From JAQUGA01 sp964521105 (lineage in GTDB: Bacteria > Bacteroidota > Bacteroidia > Bacteroidales > WCHB1-69), in contig CAZFPO010000009.1 of NCBI GenBank assembly GCA_964521105.1, positions 1-55,927 of the forward strand: a stretch of DNA of 55,927 bases, written 5' to 3'. Under the pieces are notes generated by a model. The model ran no database searches. It saw only the letters and a list, made by a program, of their open reading frames with translations, and had not been told where the DNA came from. Numbering within the stretch: position 1 is the stretch's first letter; each line of letters starts with the position of its first letter. Made by a program: the position numbers and the translations under genes. This document shows, one piece after another, positions 21,832 to 28,566 of the stretch.

Positions 21832-22689
21832 ATGCATAAAGATTATTACGGCGACTTTCCTGAAGAGTGTACAATATATAATACGTCTAAAATTGTTTTA
21901 ATCCCCGTTCCTTATGATGGTACAAGTACCTATGTAAAAGGAGCCGACAAAGGACCGCAAGCTATAATTGATGCTTCGGATAGTATTGAAAGCTTTGATA
22001 TTGAAACCAATAGTGAAGTTTTTAAACTTGGTATTCATACTGATTTGCCCGTTTTAGAAAATAATTCTCCCGAATTAATGGTTGAATCTGTTTATCAGCG
22101 TGTTGCTAAACATATTTTAAACAAAAAATTTGTAGGAATTATTGGTGGCGAGCATTCGGTGAGTTGTGGAAGCATTCAGGCTCATGCCGAAAATTTTCCG
22201 AATATGTCGGTTTTGCAAATTGATGCTCATGCCGATTTGCGAGAAGAATATCATGGTTCGAAATTCAATCATGCGTGTGTGATGCGAAGAGCTCAGGAGT
22301 TGTGCGAAGTCGTTCAAGTGGGTATTCGTAGTGTTTGTTCGGAGGAAAAAGAATTTATTCAGAAGGATAAAATATTTTATGCTCACCAATTATGGCAAAA
22401 TAATTTGTGGATTGTAGATGCTATAAATAAACTGAATGATAATGTGTATTTAACCATCGATTTAGATGGATTAGATCCTTCCATAATGCCTTCAACTGGA
22501 ACTCCCGAACCAGGTGGATTGAGTTGGTGGCAGTTGCTTTCGCTGATTGATTTATTATCGAAAAGAAAAAATATTGTTGGATTTGATGTAGTTGAACTAT
22601 GCCCAAATTCAAACGAAAAATCTTCTGATGTTCTGGCTGCTAAGCTTATTTATAAAATACTTTCTATGAAATTCTTTAAAATCTCTTAG
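21832..22689 (+). CDS. speB: Agmatinase (ureohydrolase family)
   Basis: 285 residues. The binuclear manganese ligands of the arginase/agmatinase family are all visible: GGEHS, DAHADLR and the TIDLDGLDPS motif followed by PGTGTPEPGG-like sequence (STGTPEPGG). It hydrolyses agmatine to putrescine and urea, and together with the upstream decarboxylase makes a two-step arginine-to-putrescine route. The start is placed at ATG 21832; the in-frame TTG at 21829 directly before it is less likely. The gene follows speA by 39 bases and has its own -7 element in that spacer. Confidence 0.94.
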   Translation: MHKDYYGDFPEECTIYNTSKIVLIPVPYDGTSTYVKGADKGPQAIIDASDSIESFDIETNSEVFKLGIHTDLPVLENNSPELMVESVYQRVAKHILNKKFVGIIGGEHSVSCGSIQAHAENFPNMSVLQIDAHADLREEYHGSKFNHACVMRRAQELCEVVQVGIRSVCSEEKEFIQKDKIFYAHQLWQNNLWIVDAINKLNDNVYLTIDLDGLDPSIMPSTGTPEPGGLSWWQLLSLIDLLSKRKNIVGFDVVELCPNSNEKSSDVLAAKLIYKILSMKFFKIS

Positions 22690-22765
22690 AATATTTGATT
22701 TTATTATAGAAAACAATAATGTCTAAATTTCTCTGATTTTTTTTTATACAAAACCGCAAAATATT

Positions 22766-22773
22766 TATATTTG
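22766..22773 (+). promoter_or_regulatory. -7 element (TATATTTG) of the MNT-HEPN cassette
   Basis: Perfect TAnnTTTG match about 25 bases upstream of the probable start of the nucleotidyltransferase gene. Confidence 0.6.
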
Positions 22774-22796
22774 CAATAAAGTATCAAGTTAATTTT

Positions 22797-23120
22797 TTGA
22801 TAGTGAAAAAACACACTAAATATTTGAGTCTTTTAATTAGGCAATACGTCAACATTATTGATCCTACCGCAGAGATTATATTATATGGTTCAAGAGCTAG
22901 AGGAGATGAACGAACGGATTCTGATTGGGATATTTTAGTGCTTACCAATTATCCTATAGATGTCGAAACTGAAAGAAAATTTCGTAACAAGTTATATGAC
23001 TTAGAGCTGTTTTCAGGGGAATCAATTTCATTTTTTTTATATTCTAAAAATGAGTGGGAAACAAAACATCGAATTTCTCCCTTTTATAATAATGTAACCC
23101 AAGAAGGAATTAGATTATGA
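22797..23120 (+). CDS. MNT-type minimal nucleotidyltransferase (antitoxin of an MNT-HEPN pair)
   Basis: 107 residues from TTG 22797, or 105 from GTG 22803; no ATG is available near the N terminus, so the start is uncertain. The polymerase-beta-like nucleotidyltransferase motif is clear: LYGSRARG, then DSDWDILV, with the two metal-binding aspartates. In MNT-HEPN toxin-antitoxin systems this protein AMPylates and neutralises the HEPN RNase. The stop TGA at 23118-23120 overlaps the next ATG (ATGA, 23117), the usual coupling of these pairs, and the downstream HEPN gene is broken by two stop codons. The antitoxin frame is intact and may now be an orphan. Confidence 0.85.
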   Translation: MIVKKHTKYLSLLIRQYVNIIDPTAEIILYGSRARGDERTDSDWDILVLTNYPIDVETERKFRNKLYDLELFSGESISFFLYSKNEWETKHRISPFYNNVTQEGIRL

Positions 23121-23524
23121 ATAACGAGGATAAAGAAAAGTATGTAAATTATCGTATCGATGCTGCAAAAAAGACTTTTGAAGCTGCAAAAGTATTGTAT
23201 GAAAATGGTTTTTTTAATTCAGCGGTTAATAGACTGTAATATGCGTTATTTTATGCAGTAAATGCATAGTTGACAAATATTGATGTTCAAACGAAATCAC
23301 ATTCGTCTACTAAAAGCCAATTTTCACTACACTTTGTCAAAAATGGAAAATTTGATAAAAAATATGGTCTTTTATTGTCTGAATTATTTGATTGGAGGCA
23401 AAAAGGAGACTATGAAAGCTTTTTTGATTACGATAGCCAAATTGTAGAAAGCTTATTTGAGCCTGTTTTAGAAATGATAACTGAAATTGAAAAAGAGATT
23501 CAAAAGAATATTAATAAAATTTAA
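23117..23524 (+). pseudogene. HEPN-domain protein gene with two in-frame stop codons
   Basis: Read in one frame from ATG 23117, 136 codons encode a HEPN protein: MNNEDKEKYVNYRIDAAKKT, then AVNRL, a TAA stop at 23237-23239, YALFYAVNA, a TAG stop at 23267-23269, then LTNIDVQTKSHSSTKSQFSL and on to the stop at 23522-23524. No frameshift is needed. In intact relatives the same region reads AVNRLYYALFYAVNALL, so both stops replace ordinary sense codons (Tyr/Cys and Leu). The stops lie in the conserved helix of the HEPN active-site region. The conserved SQFSLHFVKNGKFDKKYG and ELFDWRQKGDY segments remain, suggesting recent decay. A downstream restart at TTG 23270 would lack the first half and should not be active. 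Confidence 0.88.
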
Positions 23525-23607
23525 TTTTTCGACATTTTCTCATTAGTTAATTGATGTTTGCATAAAACGTAGTTAAAACGAAATATAGATTAACTAGATA
23601 ATTACAC

Positions 23608-23615
23608 TACTTTTG
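23608..23615 (+). promoter_or_regulatory. -7 element (TACTTTTG) of the ABC-F gene
   Basis: Perfect TAnnTTTG followed by C, 24 bases before the ATG at 23639. No -33 TTG was seen at standard spacing. Confidence 0.6.
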
Positions 23616-23638
23616 CAAACTCAATTAAACAAAAACTA

Positions 23639-25255
23639 ATGATATCTGCTTCAAATATTTCAATTCGTTACGGTAAAAGAGTTCTATTCGATGATGTTGA
23701 CATTAAATTTACTTCCGGTAATTGTTACGGAATTATTGGTGCAAATGGTTCGGGTAAATCGACCTTTTTAAAAATCTTATCTGGTCAAATTGAATCTCCT
23801 ACTGGTTTAATTTCCATTACTCCGGGTGAACGGATGAGTGTTCTTCAACAAGATCATTCTGCGTTTAATCAATATTTGGTTTTAGATACTGTTTTGATGG
23901 GAAATAAAAAATTATGGGAAATCCTTCATCAACGTGAAGCCATTTATGCTAAAGCAAATTTTACTGACGAAGATGGATTAAAAGCAGCAGAACTCGAAAC
24001 ATTATTTGCCGAAATGGAGGGTTGGAACGCTGAAAGCGATGCCGCAAGTATACTTAGCGATTTAGGAATTAAAGAAGAAGATCACTATCGTTTAATGTCA
24101 GACATGAGCGGTAAAGAAAAAGTTCGAGTGTTATTAGCAAATGCTTTATTTGGAAATCCAGATATATTATTACTTGATGAGCCTACTAATGATTTAGATG
24201 TAGAGACTATGTCGTGGCTTGAAGAATTTTTAATCAATTTTCAGAATACGGTAATAGTTGTTTCTCACGACAGGCACTTTTTAGATGCAGTATGCACCCA
24301 TGTTGCTGATATTGATTTTGGGAAAATCCAACTTTATACAGGAAATTATACATTTTGGTACGAATCGAGTCAATTGGCTTTGCGTCAGCGTGCCGATCAA
24401 AATAAAAAGATCGAAGACCGCCGAAAAGAATTACAAGAGTTTGTGCGTAGGTTTAGTGCTAATGCATCAAAATCAAGGCAAGCAACAAGTCGAAAAAAAC
24501 TACTTGAAAAATTAGTAGTAGATGAAATAAAACCAAGTACACGAAAGTATCCAGGTATTATTTTTAAAGCCGAACGAGATTGCGGAGATCAAATTTTGCA
24601 TGTCGAAAATTTAAGAAAAATATCTCCCGATGGAAAACCTTTATTCTCCAATATTACCTTTAAACTAAATAGAGATGACAAAGTTGCCGTTATTTCTCGA
24701 GATCATTTGGCAGTATCAACATTTTTTGATGTATTGTTGGATATAACTCCTGCTGATTATGGCGAATATAAGTGGGGGAGTACCATCACAAAATCGTATT
24801 TTCCAATTGATAATTCACCATTTTTTTCCGACAATATGTCATTGATCGAGTGGCTTCAGCAATATTCTATCGAAAAGTCTGAAATATTTATTCGAGGATT
24901 TTTAGGAAAAATGCTTTTTTCGGGAGATGAAGCTTTAAAAAAAACAAATGTTTTGTCGGGTGGCGAAAAAGTTCGCTGCATGCTTTCGCGTATGATGCTT
25001 TCTAATGCAAATTGCTTAATAATTGATGAACCAACTAATCATTTGGATATGGAAACAATTATTGCCTTTAATAATGCAATCTGCGATTGGAAGCATGTTG
25101 CTTTATTTAGTTCCCGCGACCACACCTTTAATCAAACCGCTTCAAATCGAATTATTGAACTTACACCTAAAGGAATTATTGACAAACAAATGAGTTACGA
25201 CGAATATATCATGAGTGAAACCATAAAATCACTTCAAGAAAAAATGTATGCATGA
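23639..25255 (+). CDS. ybiT: ABC-F family ATP-binding protein, YbiT type
   Basis: 538 residues with two ABC domains and no membrane segments, as expected for ribosome-acting ABC-F proteins. The first domain is complete: Walker A GANGSGKST at 34-42, a divergent signature MSGKEKVR near 156, Walker B ILLLDEPTNDLD near 178 and switch VVSHDRHF. The NYTFWYESSQLA linker and following basic helices match the P-site tRNA-interaction region. The second domain keeps the signature LSGGEKVR (about 440) and Walker B LIIDEPTNHLD (about 460), but its Walker A position reads ISRDHLAVSTF, without the GxxxxGKS/T loop. The long first-domain match LMS...VRVLLANALF is characteristic of YbiT. Probable function: ribosome rescue or translation fine-tuning rather than transport. 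Confidence 0.92.
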   Translation: MISASNISIRYGKRVLFDDVDIKFTSGNCYGIIGANGSGKSTFLKILSGQIESPTGLISITPGERMSVLQQDHSAFNQYLVLDTVLMGNKKLWEILHQREAIYAKANFTDEDGLKAAELETLFAEMEGWNAESDAASILSDLGIKEEDHYRLMSDMSGKEKVRVLLANALFGNPDILLLDEPTNDLDVETMSWLEEFLINFQNTVIVVSHDRHFLDAVCTHVADIDFGKIQLYTGNYTFWYESSQLALRQRADQNKKIEDRRKELQEFVRRFSANASKSRQATSRKKLLEKLVVDEIKPSTRKYPGIIFKAERDCGDQILHVENLRKISPDGKPLFSNITFKLNRDDKVAVISRDHLAVSTFFDVLLDITPADYGEYKWGSTITKSYFPIDNSPFFSDNMSLIEWLQQYSIEKSEIFIRGFLGKMLFSGDEALKKTNVLSGGEKVRCMLSRMMLSNANCLIIDEPTNHLDMETIIAFNNAICDWKHVALFSSRDHTFNQTASNRIIELTPKGIIDKQMSYDEYIMSETIKSLQEKMYA

Positions 25256-25372
25256 TTAAAATAAATGTTGATGTTTAATCAATTTTGACATCAAAAAATC
25301 AACATCTGAAATTGAAAATAGAAAAATATTCAGCTTTTTTTTTACGATGTCTGTTTAATTAATAAAAATATT

Positions 25373-25380
25373 TAACTTTG
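25373..25380 (+). promoter_or_regulatory. -7 element (TAACTTTG) of the TPR-ribH operon
   Basis: Perfect TAnnTTTG followed by C, 21 bases before the ATG at 25402. Confidence 0.6.
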
Positions 25381-25401
25381 CAACCTTAAAAATGAATTCA
25401 A

Positions 25402-26091
25402 ATGGCAAAAAAAGTAGAAAAAATTGAAGAAAAAATTATCGCAGTAGAAAGTGCATTATCACGTACCGAACATTTCTTTGAGGAAAATTATAAAGTGGTT
25501 ATGGGAATTGTTGGTGGTATAATTGTAATAGTTTTAGGCGTTTTTGGGTATATTAAATATGTTCAACAACCCCGCGAACGTGAAGCTCAATCACAAATGT
25601 TTGTAGCTCAACATTATTTTGAAATGGATTCGTTGAATTTAGCTCTTAATGGCGATGGTAACGCTATGGGTTTTTTGGCTATTGCCGATGAATATAGCTC
25701 TACAAAAGCTGGTAATTTAGCACAATATTACTCAGGTATTTGTTATTTAAAAATTGGTGATTTTGATAACGCTATTAGTCATTTAGAAGAATTTAGTAGC
25801 AAAGACGAAATTCTTTCGTGCATGGCTATTGGTGCTATTGGAGATGCTTATCTTGAAAAAGGCGACCAAGAAACTGCACTGAAAAAATATTTAGAAGCTT
25901 CCGAAAACAAAGATAATTTATTTACAACTCCAATGTTTTTAATGAAAGCTGGCTTAGTTTACGAAATGCAAAATAAATGGGATGAATCGTTAAAACTTTA
26001 TCAACGTATTAAAAAAGATTATCACAAAAGCTACGAAGCAAATGATATTGAAAAATACATTGGTAGAGCGGAAGCTAATTTGAATTTATAG
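25402..26091 (+). CDS. Single-pass membrane TPR protein (YfgM-like)
   Basis: 229 residues: a charged lysine/glutamate-rich N terminus (about 1-30), one transmembrane helix (about 36-54, VMGIVGGIIVIVLGVFGYI), then at least three tetratricopeptide repeats outside the membrane (AQYYSGICYLKIGDFDNAIS; AIGAIGDAYLEKGDQETALK; LMKAGLVYEMQNKWDESLK). The topology resembles YfgM, an ancillary SecYEG/chaperone partner in other bacteria, though assignment to that function is inference. It sits immediately upstream of ribH (6-base spacer), an arrangement common in Bacteroidota, and both probably share the promoter at 25373. Confidence 0.85.
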   Translation: MAKKVEKIEEKIIAVESALSRTEHFFEENYKVVMGIVGGIIVIVLGVFGYIKYVQQPREREAQSQMFVAQHYFEMDSLNLALNGDGNAMGFLAIADEYSSTKAGNLAQYYSGICYLKIGDFDNAISHLEEFSSKDEILSCMAIGAIGDAYLEKGDQETALKKYLEASENKDNLFTTPMFLMKAGLVYEMQNKWDESLKLYQRIKKDYHKSYEANDIEKYIGRAEANLNL

Positions 26092-26097
26092 TCGATC

Positions 26098-26589
26098 ATG
26101 TCTGTTAAAAAAACTAATCTGTCGGATTATAATCCGTCTGAAATTCCAATATTAAAAGATAAAAAGATTGCTATAATTATTTCGGAATGGAATACCGATG
26201 TTACTTTTGCTCTTCGTGATGGTGCAATTGAAACACTAATAAAGTATGGTTTTAATAAAAGCGATATCTTAATTAAATACGTTCCCGGAAGTTTTGAGCT
26301 GCCAATAGCTGCCGAAATGATATACCGTACACACGACGAAATTGACGGAATAATTTGTTTAGGTTGCGTTATTCAGGGCGAAACCCGACATTTTGATTTT
26401 ATTTGCGATGCGGTTGCAAATGGTGTTATGAATGTTGCAATAAATTACAGCTCGCCTGTGATTTTTGGCGTGCTAACTACTAACGATATGCAACAAGCAT
26501 TAGATCGTTCGGGTGGTAAGCATGGTAATAAAGGGGTTGAAGCTGCGATTGCTTGTATTAAAATGTTGGCTTTAGAAGATTCGTTATAA
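26098..26589 (+). CDS. ribH: 6,7-dimethyl-8-ribityllumazine synthase
   Basis: 163 residues, family-typical length. Substrate and active-site motifs are visible: SEWNTDVT near the start, VPGSFELPIAA, GCVIQGETRHFDFICDAV (containing the catalytic histidine), PVIFGVLTTNDMQQALDR and a C-terminal GNKGVEAA. The enzyme condenses 5-amino-6-ribitylaminouracil with dihydroxybutanone phosphate, the penultimate riboflavin step. It starts six bases after the TPR gene. Confidence 0.96.
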   Translation: MSVKKTNLSDYNPSEIPILKDKKIAIIISEWNTDVTFALRDGAIETLIKYGFNKSDILIKYVPGSFELPIAAEMIYRTHDEIDGIICLGCVIQGETRHFDFICDAVANGVMNVAINYSSPVIFGVLTTNDMQQALDRSGGKHGNKGVEAAIACIKMLALEDSL

Positions 26590-26627
26590 CATTAAATAAC
26601 TCAATTATTCCATATAATCTATTTCCT

Positions 26628-27338
26628 ATGAAAATTGTTTTTATGGGCACTCCCGATTTTGCAGCAGGAGTATTACAATATATCATAAATAAACAACATA
26701 ATGTAGTAGCTGTGGTTACCATGCCTGACAAGCCAGCTGGTAGGGGACAAAAAATCACATCTTCGGCAGTTAAANNNNNNNNNNNNNNNNNNNNNNNNNN
26801 NNNNNNNNNNNNNNNNNNNNNNNNNNNNNNNNNNNNNNNNNNNNNNNNNNNNNNNNNNNNNNNNNNNNNNNNNNTACACGATAAATTAATGATATTAGGT
26901 GCCGAATTAGTTCATAAAACGCTAAATAAAATTTATCAAAATAATGTAAAATCAATAACTCAACATACTGTAAATATTAGCGATATAATTTTTGCCCCCA
27001 AAATATTTAAAGACTTTTGCCGAATAAATTTTAATCAAACGGGCAAAGAAATTCAAAATTTTGTTCGTGGATTATCTCCTTATCCAGTAGCTTATATTGA
27101 ATTAAAGAATAATTTAAATGAAATAATTTATTTAAAAATTTTTAAAATAAAATATGAGCTTTCAAACGATAATATAACTCCTGAAACCGTATTTTCTGAT
27201 AATATTAAAGTGTTGAAAATCAAATGTGTAGATTCTTGGGTATATGTTAAAGAATTGCAATTACTTGGTAAGAAGCGTATGTTTATTGAAGAATTTATAA
27301 GAGGTTTCAGAAGTTTAAACAATTTTAACAAGCTCTGA
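26628..27338 (+). CDS. fmt: Methionyl-tRNA formyltransferase, interrupted by an assembly gap
   Basis: The N-terminal sequence MKIVFMGTPDFAAGVLQYI, then VTMPDKPAGRGQ and SSAVK, is the start of the Fmt formyltransferase domain. After the gap the sequence continues with HDKLMILGAELV, FNQTGKEIQNFVRGLSPYP and a C-terminal domain, again typical of Fmt. Compared with full-length enzymes (about 310 residues), roughly 115 residues between SAVK and the conserved xxDKLxxLGAxL segment are missing, including the catalytic Asn-His-Asp residues. The 100 N therefore under-represent about 345 bases. Fmt formylates initiator Met-tRNA. The gene is probably intact in the organism. Confidence 0.9.
   Translation: MKIVFMGTPDFAAGVLQYIINKQHNVVAVVTMPDKPAGRGQKITSSAVKXXXXXXXXXXXXXXXXXXXXXXXXXXXXXXXXXXHDKLMILGAELVHKTLNKIYQNNVKSITQHTVNISDIIFAPKIFKDFCRINFNQTGKEIQNFVRGLSPYPVAYIELKNNLNEIIYLKIFKIKYELSNDNITPETVFSDNIKVLKIKCVDSWVYVKELQLLGKKRMFIEEFIRGFRSLNNFNKL
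26775..26874. other. Assembly gap (100 N) within fmt
   Basis: Exactly 100 N; the flanks share no overlap. Comparison with Fmt predicts about 345 missing bases, so the N length is a placeholder. Confidence 0.95.
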
Positions 27339-27388
27339 AGACCGCATTTTATCGTTAAAAGTGTTATTTAGCTAAGTTTTTGACAAAG

Positions 27389-27420
27389 TTATCAACAATA
27401 TGTAGTTATTTATCAACAAT
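27389..27420. repeat. Direct repeat TTATCAACAAT, two copies 21 bases apart, upstream of the HU promoter
   Basis: TTATCAACAAT occurs at 27389-27399 and 27410-27420, exactly 21 bases apart (two helical turns). The first nine bases differ from the DnaA-box consensus TTATCCACA at one position. They end 24 bases before the -33 element of the HU gene, a fitting position for an upstream regulator or DnaA. Function is inference. Confidence 0.5.
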
Positions 27421-27444
27421 TTTAATAAAATGTGAATTTACCTA

Positions 27445-27474
27445 TTGACAATTGCTGAAAAAGTAGTATATTTG
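27445..27474 (+). promoter_or_regulatory. HU gene promoter: TTG-N19-TATATTTG
   Basis: TTG (as TTGACA) at 27445-27447, 19-base spacer and TATATTTG at 27467-27474. This is a full match to the Bacteroidota promoter form TTG-N17-21-TAnnTTTG, 43 bases before the ATG at 27518. Confidence 0.8.
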
Positions 27475-27517
27475 TGATGTTCAATTCAAATATTAATAAT
27501 TAATTAAAACATTAAAC

Positions 27518-27790
27518 ATGAACAAAGCTGAATTAATCGATGCAATGTCTGCAAAAGCAGGTTTAACAAAAGTTCAAACAAGAGCTGCTCTTGGTGCTTT
27601 TATGGAATCAGTTGGCGAATCTCTATCAAAAGGTGATCGCGTAGCTTTAGTTGGTTTCGGTACATTTGGTGTTAACACTCGCGCTGCTCGCAAAGGTCGC
27701 AACCCAAGAACCAAAAAAGAAATGTCTATTCCTGCAAAAAAAGTTGTTAAATTCAAACCAGGTAATGATTTATCAGGTCAAGTGAAATAA
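27518..27790 (+). CDS. hup: HU-family DNA-binding protein
   Basis: 90 residues, the standard HU/IHF length. MNKAELIDAMSAKAGLTKVQ, then VGFGTFGVNTRAARKGRNP with the GRNPRT beta-arm tip, and AKKVVKFKPG near the C terminus. The nucleoid protein bends and compacts DNA. It has its own strong-looking promoter at 27445 and is followed 21 bases later by a long-stem terminator, so it is probably a monocistronic, highly expressed gene. Confidence 0.97.
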   Translation: MNKAELIDAMSAKAGLTKVQTRAALGAFMESVGESLSKGDRVALVGFGTFGVNTRAARKGRNPRTKKEMSIPAKKVVKFKPGNDLSGQVK

Positions 27791-27811
27791 GCATCGATTG
27801 CAAATGCATTT

Positions 27812-27843
27812 AAAAGGCTTGCCAAAAGGTGAGCCTTTTTTTT
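27812..27843 (+). terminator. Strong intrinsic terminator after HU
   Basis: A 12-bp stem (AAAAGGCTTGCC at 27812-27823 with GGTGAGCCTTTT at 27828-27839, including two G-U pairs) around an AAAA loop, followed by a run of eight T (27836-27843). Confidence 0.9.
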
Positions 27844-27852
27844 ATTCAATTT

Positions 27853-27880
27853 TTGTTATTCAGAAAAATAAGTACTTTTG
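27853..27880 (+). promoter_or_regulatory. Promoter TTG-N17-TACTTTTG of the RNA methyltransferase gene
   Basis: TTG at 27853-27855, 17-base spacer, TACTTTTG at 27873-27880; the ATG at 27898 follows 17 bases later, so the leader is short. It lies directly after the HU terminator. Confidence 0.75.
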
Positions 27881-27897
27881 AAATCCAAATACTGTTT

Positions 27898-28566
27898 ATG
27901 GAAAAAATAAAACTTATTGAATATCTATCGCAATTTATTGTTGAAAATAGATTGAAAAAAATCGATTCAATTATCGAAAACCGTACTCGTTACATCACAA
28001 TTGCTGTTGAAGATTTATACCAAACGCACAACACAAATGCTGTGTTAAGGTCGGCTGAATGTTTTGGAATACAAGATGTTCACGTTATTCATAAAGAATT
28101 TTCGTTTGAAATTAATAAAGAAATTTCTATGGGAGCTGCAAAATGGTTGAATATAAGCTCCTTTGAAAATACGAGTACGTGTATTACAAATTTAAAAAAC
28201 AAAGGATATAAAATTATTGCCACCTTACCTTCTGAAAACGATTCGTTTATTCAAAATGTTGATTTATCAAATCCTATTGCCTTTTTATTTGGTACCGAAA
28301 AAAAAGGACTTTCTGATGAAGCAATACAACAAGCAGATGGTTTTGTGAAAATTCCTATGTACGGTTTTACCGAAAGTTTTAATGTGAGTGTTTCATCGGC
28401 TTTAGTTATGATGAATGTTGTGGAACGTCTCAGAAATTCTATAATAAATTGGCAACTATCCGATGATGAAAAAATTGATGTTAAGTTACAGTATCTTCGA
28501 GCTAGTATTCGTGAAGTGAAAAAAATTGAAAAACGTTATTACGAAAGTTTAAAAAATGAGAAATAA
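27898..28566 (+). CDS. trmH: SpoU-family RNA 2'-O-methyltransferase (TrmH-like)
   Basis: 222 residues from ATG 27898, chosen because it lies just downstream of a clear promoter; a longer reading from 27829 would start inside the HU terminator. The SPOUT motifs are present: NTNAVLRSAECFG (motif 1), FLFGTEKKGLSDEAI (motif 2) and VKIPMYGFTESFNVSVSSAL (motif 3). Length and motif 1 resemble TrmH, which methylates G18 of tRNA, but other SpoU substrates cannot be ruled out. Its stop overlaps the start of the downstream peptidase gene by 11 bases. Confidence 0.88.
   Translation: MEKIKLIEYLSQFIVENRLKKIDSIIENRTRYITIAVEDLYQTHNTNAVLRSAECFGIQDVHVIHKEFSFEINKEISMGAAKWLNISSFENTSTCITNLKNKGYKIIATLPSENDSFIQNVDLSNPIAFLFGTEKKGLSDEAIQQADGFVKIPMYGFTESFNVSVSSALVMMNVVERLRNSIINWQLSDDEKIDVKLQYLRASIREVKKIEKRYYESLKNEK

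Noticed and set aside
23237..23269. Recoded stop codons (selenocysteine, pyrrolysine or an altered code) in the HEPN gene
   Set aside because: Two different stop codons would need recoding and none of the other long genes in the window shows in-frame stops; decay is simpler.
25265..25305. Terminator after the ABC-F gene
   Set aside because: ATGTTGAT and ATCAACAT could pair, but the loop is 25 bases and no T-tract follows; too weak to annotate.
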